Assembly (NCBI GenBank): GCA_937902695.1
Contig: CALFNI010000338.1
Coordinates: 1-6,771 of the forward strand
Length of the DNA: 6,771 bases
DNA from: an uncultured Rhodanobacteraceae bacterium
GTDB taxonomy: Bacteria; Pseudomonadota; Gammaproteobacteria; Xanthomonadales; Rhodanobacteraceae
Reading direction: 5' to 3'
Position 1 is the stretch's first letter, and each line of letters begins with the position of its first letter. A program made the position numbers and the translations under genes. The notes under the pieces are model-generated. The model saw only the letters and a list, made by a program, of their open reading frames with translations, had not been told where the DNA came from and did no database searches. Positions 1 to 6,630 of the stretch are shown piece by piece.

Positions 1-1
1 C

Positions 2-565
2 GCGAAACGCTTCGCGATGACCGCGCTCCGCCACTTCGGCCGCATCGACGGCCTCGTCAACAACGCCGGCATCGCCGATCCGCACGTTGCCGATCTCGCG
101 CGACTCGCGCTCGCCGAATGGAACCGCTACATCGCGACCAACCTCACCGGCGCATTCCTCTGCGCGAAGCATGCACTGCCGGCACTGCGCAAGGCGGACG
201 GCGCGATCGTCAACATCGCCTCGTCGCGGCTCGTGCAATCCGAGCCGCACACCGAGCCGTACGCGACGACGAAAGGCGGGCTCTTCGCGTTCACGCACGC
301 GCTCGCGATCAGCGAAGGCCCGCGCGTGCGCGCGAACTGCATCAGCCCGGGCTGGATCGCGACCGACGCGTGGCGCAAGCCCGATGCGCGCCGCGCGCCG
401 AAGCTCTCGAAACGCGACAACGCGCAGCATCCGGTCGGTCGTGTCGGCACGCCCGAGGATATCGGTGCGCTCGCCGTGTATCTTTTGTCGTCGCAATCGG
501 GCTTCGTTACCGGCGAGAACTTCATCGTCGACGGCGGCATGACGCGCAAGATGCAGTACGCGTAG
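2..565 (+). CDS. Short-chain dehydrogenase/reductase (SDR), C-terminal part, 5' end outside window
   Basis: This is an NAD(P)-dependent oxidoreductase of the classical SDR family; the substrate cannot be told from the sequence. Numbered from the ATG at 17, it shows the NNAG motif (15-18), a probable catalytic Ser69 in 'IASS', the YxxxK pair Tyr82/Lys86, the 'PGWIATD' segment after strand 6 (111-117), the 'GRVGTPEDIG' motif (141-150) and the usual C-terminal 'FIVDGGMT' (169-176). The ATG at 17 is not the likely start: the frame is open to the window edge (codons for AKRFA precede it), and the N-terminal TGxxxGxG cofactor loop and first Rossmann strands are missing. A full-length member is usually about 250 residues, so roughly 70 are upstream. 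The gene ends in TAG and converges on the flavin-protein gene 39 bases away. The family is certain; the reaction (3-oxoacyl reductase, sugar or alcohol dehydrogenase) is not. Confidence 0.95.
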   Translation, partial: AKRFAMTALRHFGRIDGLVNNAGIADPHVADLARLALAEWNRYIATNLTGAFLCAKHALPALRKADGAIVNIASSRLVQSEPHTEPYATTKGGLFAFTHALAISEGPRVRANCISPGWIATDAWRKPDARRAPKLSKRDNAQHPVGRVGTPEDIGALAVYLLSSQSGFVTGENFIVDGGMTRKMQYA

Positions 566-569
566 CGCA

Positions 570-590
570 GGCGCCGCATTGCCAGGCGCC
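570..590. terminator. Possible bidirectional hairpin between convergent genes
   Basis: Two copies of the self-complementary hexamer GGCGCC (570-575 and 585-590) are separated by nine bases, giving a six-pair GC stem. It lies in the 39-bp gap between the stops of two converging genes, where a shared terminator would be expected. There is no T-run on either side, so intrinsic termination would be weak and the pairing may be chance in GC-rich DNA. Confidence 0.3.
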
Positions 591-604
591 GCGTCGGGCA
601 GGCC

Positions 605-1057
605 TCAGCAGGTCACGAGGTCCGAATGCCCGAACCCTTTGGAGTAATCGAGCACCGAGATCACGACCGGCGTCACGCGGAAGATCCGCACGTCGTCCGG
701 CGTCGGCATCGCGAACGGCAGCGCGGTCTGCGGCGGATACTTCAGCGGCATCAGCCGCAACGCCTTCTCCGCCTCCGCGCGATCGACCACAGGCGTCGCG
801 TGCGCAGCCATCGAAAGGCCGGTGATCGCCATCATGTCCGGCGTGTCGTGATCGATCGTCAGCGAAACGCGATCGTCGCGCGCGAGGTTGGCCGCCTTCT
901 GGCTCTCGAGCCCGCACAGGAAGTAAATCTCAAGTCCGTCGTTGACGTAGCCCACCGTCGTCGCCTGCGGCCAGCCGTCCGGGCGCAGCGTGGCGAGCGT
1001 CATGATGCGGTGCTCGTCGAGCAGCGACTGGATCTTCTTGCGGATGGTTTCGTCCAT
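605..1057 (-). CDS. Pyridoxamine 5'-phosphate oxidase-like flavin-binding protein
   Basis: This is a small split-barrel protein of the pyridoxamine-5'-phosphate oxidase-like (FMN-binding) superfamily, predicted to be cytoplasmic; 150 residues is a normal single-domain length. Recognisable features are the opening helix (about 1-15), 'HRIMTLATLRPDGWPQATTVGYV' across residues 16-38 (the first barrel strands), 'LEIYFLCGLESQKAANLARDD' across 42-62 (flavin-phosphate-contact region in the family), 'RVSLTID' (63-69), and 'VRIFRVTPVVISVLDYSKGFGHSD' across 123-146. Members bind FMN, F420 or haem, or reduce small substrates; the true activity is unknown and it should not be called a PdxH enzyme. The open frame extends 77 codons further upstream, but that part is arginine-rich junk-like translation. 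The ATG at 1057 is chosen because GGAG (1065-1068) sits seven bases before it and the family N-terminus begins there. An FNR-type box upstream suggests induction at low oxygen. Confidence 0.9.
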   Translation of the reverse strand: MDETIRKKIQSLLDEHRIMTLATLRPDGWPQATTVGYVNDGLEIYFLCGLESQKAANLARDDRVSLTIDHDTPDMMAITGLSMAAHATPVVDRAEAEKALRLMPLKYPPQTALPFAMPTPDDVRIFRVTPVVISVLDYSKGFGHSDLVTC

Positions 1058-1095
1058 CGTTCGGCTCCGATCGCACGTCGCATGAAGAGGCGCGA

Positions 1096-1101
1096 ACGAT
1101 A
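1096..1101 (-). promoter_or_regulatory. Candidate -10 element of the flavin-protein promoter
   Basis: Read on the - strand the hexamer is TATCGT, four of six matches to TATAAT. Starting transcription seven bases after it (about position 1089) would give a roughly 31-base leader carrying the GGAG ribosome site. There is no good -35 hexamer, but an FNR-type palindrome occupies that place, as expected for an activator-dependent promoter. The hexamer alone would be weak evidence; its spacing from the palindrome is what supports it. Confidence 0.5.
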
Positions 1102-1123
1102 GGTCGGCCGGCGCGACGCGGCA

Positions 1124-1137
1124 TTGATGCAAATCAA
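1124..1137. promoter_or_regulatory. FNR/Anr/Dnr-type binding site, perfect TTGAT-N4-ATCAA
   Basis: The sequence TTGATGCAAATCAA matches every fixed base of the established FNR-family consensus (TTGAT, four bases, ATCAA). It is an AT-rich island in very GC-rich surroundings. Its centre (1130.5) is 41.5 bases upstream of the start point predicted from the -10 hexamer at 1096-1101, the classical class II activator position. The inferred role is oxygen- or NO-responsive activation of the flavin-protein gene that starts at 1057. It also lies about 50 bases past the end of the LVIVD-repeat gene, which it is not positioned to control. Confidence 0.75.
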
Positions 1138-1173
1138 CGCCGGGCCACGCGAAGCGGCCGGGCGGGCGATCCA

Positions 1174-1190
1174 AGCCGACAGCGCCGGCT
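1174..1190 (-). terminator. Weak hairpin at the stop codon of the LVIVD-repeat gene
   Basis: On the - strand AGCCG (1190-1186) and CGGCT (1178-1174) can pair over a seven-base loop, beginning in the stop codon. The stem is only five pairs and no T-run follows, so it is at best a weak or factor-assisted terminator. If it does not terminate, transcription from the propeller gene would run into the flavin-protein gene. Confidence 0.2.
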
Positions 1191-3174
1191 AGCGTGCTGA
1201 ACCGTGCAGCGAATGCGCGCGCGGGGGATGGACGATCGCGGCGCCGTCGCGGCACGGTGCGGGGCGCTCGCCACTGGAGGCGACGCAATCGAACACGTAC
1301 ATGCCGGCGCTCGTCAGCGCGAGCAGCGAGCCATTCGGCGCGAATCGTATGACGCGTGGCGAAGAAGCCAGCGGGTGCCGCGCGCCAAGCACCGGCGCAG
1401 CGGGGTCGGATGCGTCGAGCTCATCGATGCCATGGGCGTTGCCGAGATAGAACGTCGAGCCGTTCGCCGCGATCGACGCCGTGCCGTCGGCCGGATCCGA
1501 AGGACGGTACGTGCTGGCGAGCACCGGCGTCGCGGGATTGCGTGCGTCGACGATCTCGACGCCGCCGTCGCCGCACTGGATCCCGATCGTCGAGCCGTCG
1601 GAGCTCGCCGCGAGCGTCTGGAAAACGGTGCCGACGCACGGCACGTAGCGCCCGACGATCGACGGATGCGCCGCATCGCTCGCGTCGACGATATGCACGG
1701 CTTCGACGAGGTTGAGATCCGTGCCGAACGCGAAGACGCGCGATCCGGCCGCCGCGAGCGGCGTGAAGAAGATGCCGGGCAATGTGCCGCGTACCGCGAG
1801 AGCCGCAGGATCGGAGACATCGACGATCGTCAGCGCGCCGTCGAAGGTCGAAACATACGCGCGATCGCCGGCGACGAGCACGGGATTGTAGAAGCCGATC
1901 GGCAGCGAGCCCGCGATGCGGGGATTCGCGCGGTCGCTGACGTCGATGGCGAAAAGGCCGCCGTAATCCGCGACGATCGGCGTCGATCCCGAGAGCCCGA
2001 TCGACATCGGCGAGGACAACTGCGCAGGATCGCCGGTCGTCGATGCCTCCAGGACGCCGACGTTCTCGAGCGATGCCGCATCGACGACTTCGAGCGCATG
2101 TCCTTCGCCGATGACGTAGGCGCTGCGATCGTCGAGCGCGGCATCGACGATCGGGCTCGGGCTCGGAACGTCGATTTCGGATCGCAGCACCGGTGTCGCG
2201 GGTGCCGACGCATCGATGACGAGGCCGCGTCCGGACACCGTCGTCGCGAGGAAACCATCCGGCAGCGGCACGAGCGCGATCAGATTGCCCGTGTCGATCG
2301 CCGCCTCTCCGATCTGCGCCGGCGCCGCCGGTGTCGACACATCGAAGACCGGCAGCGTGGTGTCGCCGAATAGATAAAGATCGTCGCCGCGGAACGCGCC
2401 GCGCGCGAATCCGTTGAGCGCCGGGATCGTGCCGACCGCTTCGATGTGCGCGGGATCGCGCACGTCGTAGACGCCCGCCGCATCGCCGAAGGCCACCGCG
2501 TACCCCGAATCGGAGACCGGGCCGAGCACGCCGAAAGCGCCGAGACCGATTCCGCCCACCACGAGCGGATGCGCCGGATCGGCCAGATCGAAGATCGTGG
2601 CCCAGGCCGTCTCGATCAGGCTCGTCCCTGAGACGTAGAGCTGATTGCGCGCGATCTCCGCAGAATAGATCGACTGCGGCAACGGCGCGTTGCCGGTGGC
2701 GCTGCCCGCGACGACCGGATGCAGCGGATCGCCGACATCGAGCACGGTGACGCCGGAGGTGCCGTCGATTTCGTAGAGGTAATCGCCGTCGGCGACCAGC
2801 ATGGCGCTCGGTGTCGTGCCGGCTTCGCCGACGCGCACGGGATGCGCCGGATCGGCGAGCGAATAGATCTCGAAGCCTGCGCTCGTTTCGGCGTCGTTGG
2901 ACCAGGCCGCGTAGAGATAGTCGCCGACGACCGCAAGCGCGAAGATCGGCCCGGGCGCGCGCTCGGCGAGCTCGAACGGGATTTTCGCGGGATGCGCCGC
3001 GTCGGAAAGATCCCAGATCTCGAACGAGATGCCGCTCGGCGCGTAGACGAAGTCGCCGCGGACGACAGGCGGCGCCGCGACGCCGCCGCGAACGTGCGGC
3101 TCGCCAAGCGAATACGCATGCGCAGCAACCGGAAGCACGACGAAAGCCATCAACAGCGAGCGCAGCGTGGACAT
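1189..3174 (-). CDS. Exported protein of 14 LVIVD-type beta-propeller repeats
   Basis: The 661-residue product begins with a clear signal peptide (1-20: positive Arg5, hydrophobic core, AHA cleavage motif), so it is exported. The mature part is a run of repeats of the form 'GDYLY...(V/I)xxxDxSDPAxPxxVG', the LVIVD family. The conserved Asp-like position falls at 55, 105, 146, 196, 237, 278, 321, 365, 411, 452, 497, 543, 587 and 629, a spacing of 41-50 residues. Fourteen repeats would make two seven-bladed propellers. The last repeat stops after its third strand, so an N-terminal strand (about 21-31) may close the ring. Four cysteines (513, 534, 630, 641) could form disulfides. There is no membrane helix, LPXTG or PEP-CTERM anchor and no catalytic motif; the role is probably binding or scaffolding. 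The frame runs 107 codons further upstream, but ATG 3174 is chosen for the signal peptide and a GGGGA site six bases before it (3181-3185). It is transcribed divergently from the BNR-repeat gene. Confidence 0.9.
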   Translation of the reverse strand: MSTLRSLLMAFVVLPVAAHAYSLGEPHVRGGVAAPPVVRGDFVYAPSGISFEIWDLSDAAHPAKIPFELAERAPGPIFALAVVGDYLYAAWSNDAETSAGFEIYSLADPAHPVRVGEAGTTPSAMLVADGDYLYEIDGTSGVTVLDVGDPLHPVVAGSATGNAPLPQSIYSAEIARNQLYVSGTSLIETAWATIFDLADPAHPLVVGGIGLGAFGVLGPVSDSGYAVAFGDAAGVYDVRDPAHIEAVGTIPALNGFARGAFRGDDLYLFGDTTLPVFDVSTPAAPAQIGEAAIDTGNLIALVPLPDGFLATTVSGRGLVIDASAPATPVLRSEIDVPSPSPIVDAALDDRSAYVIGEGHALEVVDAASLENVGVLEASTTGDPAQLSSPMSIGLSGSTPIVADYGGLFAIDVSDRANPRIAGSLPIGFYNPVLVAGDRAYVSTFDGALTIVDVSDPAALAVRGTLPGIFFTPLAAAGSRVFAFGTDLNLVEAVHIVDASDAAHPSIVGRYVPCVGTVFQTLAASSDGSTIGIQCGDGGVEIVDARNPATPVLASTYRPSDPADGTASIAANGSTFYLGNAHGIDELDASDPAAPVLGARHPLASSPRVIRFAPNGSLLALTSAGMYVFDCVASSGERPAPCRDGAAIVHPPRAHSLHGSAR

Positions 3175-3278
3175 GTCGGATCCCCGTTTCCGTGCGTCGG
3201 TCGATAGGGACGCGCCGCCGGGCCGCCGCGTCGCAGGCGTATCCCGGTGCGAGGCCTCATACTTTCGGGACCCCACAA

Positions 3279-3294
3279 TCCGCCGCCCGGCGGA
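3279..3294. repeat. Operator-like inverted repeat TCCGCCG-CC-CGGCGGA
   Basis: Seven-base perfect arms flank two bases, immediately upstream of the TATTGT hexamer (3296-3301) and 38 bases before the BNR-repeat start codon. The location suits a repressor or shared-regulator site for the divergent pair. The two-base gap is too short for a good RNA hairpin loop, so a DNA-binding site is likelier than a terminator. GC-rich composition makes chance occurrence possible. Confidence 0.35.
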
Positions 3295-3320
3295 GTATTG
3301 TTCGCTTTTTGCGCGCCGCC

Positions 3321-3326
3321 AAGGAG
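3321..3326 (+). promoter_or_regulatory. Strong Shine-Dalgarno AAGGAG fixing the BNR-repeat protein start
   Basis: AAGGAG ends five bases before the ATG at 3332. It decides the start of the long open frame, which extends 55 codons further upstream with no signal peptide or family similarity. The signal sequence begins exactly at this ATG. Confidence 0.85.
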
Positions 3327-3331
3327 TCTCG

Positions 3332-6300
3332 ATGTCTTCCCGTTTCATGCCGGCCATCGCCGCCGCCGCGGCACTTTTCGCAGCGACACCTTCGATTGCG
3401 GCGCCGCCCGCGATTCCGGATTCGATGCTCGGCGGCCTCGAATGGCGCCTCGTCGGCCCGTTCCGCGCCGGCTGGTCGACGATGGCCGTCGGCATCCCGG
3501 AGCAGCCGAACGTCTTCTACTTCGGCGCAGCCGGCGGCGGCGTCTGGAAGACCGACAGCGCCGGCGCGACGTGGCAACCGATGTCCGAGGGCCTCGAATC
3601 CGCGCCCGTCGGCGCGATCGCGATCGCACCGTCCGACCCGAAAACGCTCTACGTCGGCATGGGCCACCCCGAGCCCCGCTACGACATCGCCGCCGGCGAC
3701 GGCCTCTACAAATCGACCGACGGCGGCGCGCACTGGCAGCACGCAGGCTTGGAGACGACGCGCCACATCGGCCAGATCCTGATCGACCCGCACGATGCGA
3801 ACACCGTGCTCGTCGCCGCGCTCGGCCACATCTTCGGCCCCAGTCCCGATCGCGGCGTGTTCCGCACGACCGACGGCGGCGCGACGTGGAAGAAGGTGCT
3901 CTTCGTCGACAGTGAGACCGGCGCCGTCGATCTCGCCGCCGATCCCGCCGATCCGAAGATCGTCTTCGCGACGACGTGGACCGCGCGCAACTGGCCCTGG
4001 CTCAGCTACTTCACGCCGATAGAAGGCGAGGGCAGCGCGATCTGGAAATCGACCGACGGCGGGCAGACGTTTAAACGTCTACAAGGCGAAAACTGGCCGA
4101 AAGGCAAGCTCGGGCGCATCGGCATCGCCGCTGCGCATCTCGCCAGCGGCGCCACGCGCCTCTACGCCGACATCGACGACGACGACCACGGCGGCCTTTA
4201 CCGCTCCGACGACGGCGGCGAGCACTGGCAATTCGTCAACAAGGCCAGCGCCGTCTCGACGTGGTACATGAGCCGCCTCACCGTGCAGCCGAACGAACCG
4301 GACACCGTCTACACGGTCGGCCAGTCGATCCACAAATCGACCGACGCCGGCAAGACCTTCACGATCATCAAGGGCGCGCCCGGCGGCGACGACTACCACT
4401 ACCTCTGGATCAACCCGCGCCTGCCGAGCCACATGATCACCGCGAGCGACCAGGGCACCGTCGTCAGCGTCGACGGCGGCGCGCACTGGAGCGACTGGTA
4501 CAACCAGCCGACCGGCCAGTTCTACCACCTCGCCGCCGACAACCGCTTCCCGTACTGGATCTACTCGGGCCAGCAGGATTCCGGCACTGTCGGCATCGCA
4601 AGCCGCAGCGACTACGGCGCGATCTCGTTCCGCGACTGGCACCCGGTCGGCGGCGACGAGCGCGACTACGACCTGCCGGATCCCGAAGACGCGAACATCA
4701 TCTACGGATCCGGTTTGGGCTCGCGCATCTCGCGCTGGGACGCGCGCACCGGCGAAGTGCAGAACGTCTCGCCGTGGCCGACGTCCGCGTACGGCAAGCG
4801 GCCGACCGACATCAAATACCGCTACACGTGGATCTCGCCGATCGCATTCTCCGCGCACGCGCCGTACGCGCTCTATGCGGGCACGCAGCTGCTGTTCCGC
4901 TCGAACGACAAAGGCCAGCACTGGGACGCGATCAGCCCCGACCTCACCGGCAAGCAGGAAGGCGCGAAGCACTGCGACGGCGACGTGCCGATCGCGAATG
5001 CAACCGCGTGCGGTTACGGCGTCATCTACTCGATCGCGCCATCGCCGCGCTCGAACGACGAAATCTGGATCGGCACCGACAACGGCCTGATCCCGACCAC
5101 CGCCGACGGCGGCGCGCACTGGCGCAATGTCACGCCGAACAACATCCCGAAGTGGTCGAAGATCGCCTCGCTCGATCTCTCCGCGCAGGAGCCCGGCACC
5201 GCGTACGCCGCCGCCGACAACCACCGGCAGGATGATTTCCACCCGATCGCCGTGCGCACGCACGACAACGGCAAGACCTGGACGAAGATAACGAATGGAC
5301 TACCGGACGGCCATTTCGTCGCCGTCGTCCGCGCCGATCCCATCAGGAAAGGCTTGCTCTACGCCGGCACCGACGTCGGCGTCTACGTCTCGTTCGACGA
5401 CGGCGACGCCTGGCAACCGCTGCAGCGTAACCTGCCGGTCGCCTGGGTGCGCGACCTGCTCGTCCACGGCAACGACCTCATCGCCGCGACGCAAGGCCGC
5501 GCAATCTGGGTGCTCGACGACGTGTCGCCGCTGCGCGAGATCAACGCGAGCATCGCGCACGCCGACGCGCACCTCTTCGCACCCGCGCCCGCGATCCGCG
5601 TGCGTGGCAGCCAGAACAAGGACACGCCGCCGCCCGCCGACACCGCGCTCGGCACGAATCCGCCGACCGGCGCGATCTTCGACTACACGCTCGGCAAGTC
5701 AGCGAAGCGGGTCGTCATCGAGATTCGCGCGACGGGCGCCGGCGCCGACGGCAAGCCGCGCGTCGTCCGCCGCTTCGCGAGCGACGACAGGACGCCGCCG
5801 ATCAAGGCCGAACGCTACTTCGCCGAAGCGTGGACGAAACCCGTAGCGAAACCATCACCGGAACCCGGCGCGCACCGCTTCGTCTGGAACCTGCGCTGGC
5901 CGCGGCCGAAGGCGGTCGAATACAACTATTCGATCGCGGCCGTGTGGGGCGAGGACACGCCGCTGACGCCGGAAGGTGCGCTGGCGTTGCCGGGCGATTA
6001 CGACGTTGCGCTCATCGTCGATGGGCGGGAATCGCATCAGACGCTGACGGTTGCGCCCCATCCGCGGGCGCATGCGACGCGCGCGGAGCTTGAGCAGGCG
6101 TTTGCGTTCTATCGCGATGTTGAAGGCGAGCTTGCGAAGGCATGGCAAACGTATGCAGAGATCGACGCCGTCCACGAGCAACTCGCTACCGCTAAGAAGA
6201 ACCCGAACGCAGCCAGGGCGAAGTCCGCCCTCGACGCGTTCGAAAAGAAGATCGCACCGTTCCGCGAAGGCCAAGCCGCTGCGGCACCGAACGTCGGCGG

Positions 6301-6556
6301 CATCGCCGAAACACTGGCGTCGCTCGCAACGGATATCGAAGCTGTCGATGCCGCGCCGACGGACGCCCAAGCGAAAGTTTTCGCGGACGCTCGCGAGCGC
6401 CTCACGCACGCCGCAGAACTGTGGATGCGTACGCGCGAGAACGATCTGCCGGTGCTGAATCGGGACCTTACTGCCGCGGGCGTCGCCGAAGTTCACGTGC
6501 CGACCGTTGCCGAGCTTCACATCGACGAGACGCCTGAAGGGAAGGACTTGCCGTAA
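3332..6556 (+). CDS. Exported BNR/Asp-box repeat protein, sortilin/VPS10-like, with Ig-like and helical C-terminal parts
   Basis: The 1074-residue product starts with a signal peptide (about 1-23, SIA cleavage motif). Asp-box motifs (S/T-x-D-x-G-x-T/H-W/F) occur at 128-135, 179-186, 240-247, 292-299, 336-343, 379-386, 524-531, 590-597, 643-650 and 687-694, with a degenerate one at 74-81, so residues about 35-735 form one large or two tandem beta-propellers. Residues about 778-908 look like an Ig/FlgD-like sandwich ('HRFVWNLRWPRP', 'ALPGDYDVALIVDG'). Residues about 913-1035 are charged, Ala-rich and predicted helical. This order matches the bacterial 'WD40/YVTN/BNR-like repeat-containing' proteins often annotated as glycosyl hydrolase, sialidase or VPS10-domain. 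Asp boxes are structural, and I see no firm catalytic residues, so enzyme activity is unproven. Only two cysteines (548, 560) exist, perhaps a disulfide. Codon choice becomes less C-ending at about 5960-6170. It is divergent from the LVIVD-repeat gene. Confidence 0.93.
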   Translation: MSSRFMPAIAAAAALFAATPSIAAPPAIPDSMLGGLEWRLVGPFRAGWSTMAVGIPEQPNVFYFGAAGGGVWKTDSAGATWQPMSEGLESAPVGAIAIAPSDPKTLYVGMGHPEPRYDIAAGDGLYKSTDGGAHWQHAGLETTRHIGQILIDPHDANTVLVAALGHIFGPSPDRGVFRTTDGGATWKKVLFVDSETGAVDLAADPADPKIVFATTWTARNWPWLSYFTPIEGEGSAIWKSTDGGQTFKRLQGENWPKGKLGRIGIAAAHLASGATRLYADIDDDDHGGLYRSDDGGEHWQFVNKASAVSTWYMSRLTVQPNEPDTVYTVGQSIHKSTDAGKTFTIIKGAPGGDDYHYLWINPRLPSHMITASDQGTVVSVDGGAHWSDWYNQPTGQFYHLAADNRFPYWIYSGQQDSGTVGIASRSDYGAISFRDWHPVGGDERDYDLPDPEDANIIYGSGLGSRISRWDARTGEVQNVSPWPTSAYGKRPTDIKYRYTWISPIAFSAHAPYALYAGTQLLFRSNDKGQHWDAISPDLTGKQEGAKHCDGDVPIANATACGYGVIYSIAPSPRSNDEIWIGTDNGLIPTTADGGAHWRNVTPNNIPKWSKIASLDLSAQEPGTAYAAADNHRQDDFHPIAVRTHDNGKTWTKITNGLPDGHFVAVVRADPIRKGLLYAGTDVGVYVSFDDGDAWQPLQRNLPVAWVRDLLVHGNDLIAATQGRAIWVLDDVSPLREINASIAHADAHLFAPAPAIRVRGSQNKDTPPPADTALGTNPPTGAIFDYTLGKSAKRVVIEIRATGAGADGKPRVVRRFASDDRTPPIKAERYFAEAWTKPVAKPSPEPGAHRFVWNLRWPRPKAVEYNYSIAAVWGEDTPLTPEGALALPGDYDVALIVDGRESHQTLTVAPHPRAHATRAELEQAFAFYRDVEGELAKAWQTYAEIDAVHEQLATAKKNPNAARAKSALDAFEKKIAPFREGQAAAAPNVGGIAETLASLATDIEAVDAAPTDAQAKVFADARERLTHAAELWMRTRENDLPVLNRDLTAAGVAEVHVPTVAELHIDETPEGKDLP

Positions 6557-6576
6557 GAGCGCGGCGCCGGCTCAGA

Positions 6577-6599
6577 CGCTTGCAAGCGCGGGGCGCTTG
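6577..6599. repeat. Triple alternating CGCTTG/CAAGCG element, possible terminator or operator
   Basis: CGCTTG (6577-6582), CAAGCG (6583-6588) and CGCTTG (6594-6599) alternate in orientation. The first two form a perfect 12-base palindrome. The last two extend to a seven-pair stem (CAAGCGC with GCGCTTG) around a GGG loop. It lies 20 bases after the BNR-repeat stop, so it may end that transcript, but no T-run follows. It also overlaps the -35 hexamer of the next promoter, so it could be a regulator site instead. Confidence 0.4.
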
Positions 6600-6624
6600 A
6601 GGATTATTCCCATTTGGATATAAT
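6597..6624 (+). promoter_or_regulatory. Sigma70-type promoter of the toxin operon
   Basis: A -35 TTGAGG (6597-6602, four of six) and a perfect -10 TATAAT (6619-6624) are separated by 16 bases. The predicted start point is six to eight bases after the -10, at about 6630-6632. The spacer is AT-rich against a GC-rich background, which supports a real promoter. Confidence 0.75.
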
Positions 6625-6626
6625 CC
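6601..6626. promoter_or_regulatory. Inverted-repeat operator covering the toxin promoter spacer and -10
   Basis: GGATTAT (6601-6607) and ATAATCC (6620-6626) are perfect inverted arms. Inside them CCA (6610-6612) and TGG (6615-6617) also pair, so 10 of 13 symmetric positions match. A protein bound here would cover the -10 and spacer. Toxin-antitoxin operons of this class are usually repressed by their own antitoxin, so autoregulation is the likeliest role (inference). Confidence 0.6.
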
Positions 6627-6630
6627 GTCG

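Larger units (their letters stand above)
3175..3331. promoter_or_regulatory. Divergent control region between two exported propeller genes
   Basis: This 157-bp segment must hold the promoters of the LVIVD-repeat gene (leftward) and the BNR-repeat gene (rightward). No strong sigma70 pair is visible. The best rightward -10-like hexamer is TATTGT (3296-3301, four of six) without a matching -35. Leftward, AATACT-like and GTATGA-like hexamers occur without partners. Several inverted repeats are present: TCCGCCG/CGGCGGA (3279-3294), GACGCG/CGCGTC (3209-3232) and an eight-base palindrome GAGGCCTC (3251-3258). The position as the only upstream region for both genes is certain; the exact elements are not. 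Confidence 0.5.

Noticed and set aside
1058..1288. N-terminal extension of the flavin-binding protein by 77 codons
   Set aside because: The added residues are Arg/Pro-rich and unlike the family. They would also cover the FNR-type promoter, and GGAG precedes the ATG at 1057.
1204..2373. A 389-codon open frame on the + strand, antisense to the LVIVD-repeat gene
   Set aside because: Its translation is Arg/Asp/Ala-rich with no recognisable fold. It mirrors the repeated codons of the real gene on the opposite strand, as expected in GC-rich DNA.
3209..3232. Inverted repeat GACGCG/CGCGTC in the divergent region as an operator
   Set aside because: Six-base GC-only arms 12 bases apart are common by chance at this composition, and no promoter element lies beside them.
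3167..3331. N-terminal extension of the BNR-repeat protein by 55 codons
   Set aside because: It lacks a signal peptide and ribosome site, while AAGGAG and a signal sequence mark the ATG at 3332.
3175..3495. N-terminal extension of the LVIVD-repeat protein by 107 codons
   Set aside because: It would overlap the divergent gene and its signal peptide, and would bury the LVIVD protein's own signal peptide. A good ribosome site sits before the ATG at 3174.
4079..5263. A 394-codon open frame on the - strand, antisense to the BNR-repeat gene
   Set aside because: The product is a low-complexity Val/Arg/Asp-rich sequence created by the complementary strand of a strongly C-ending coding sequence; there is no ribosome site or family match.
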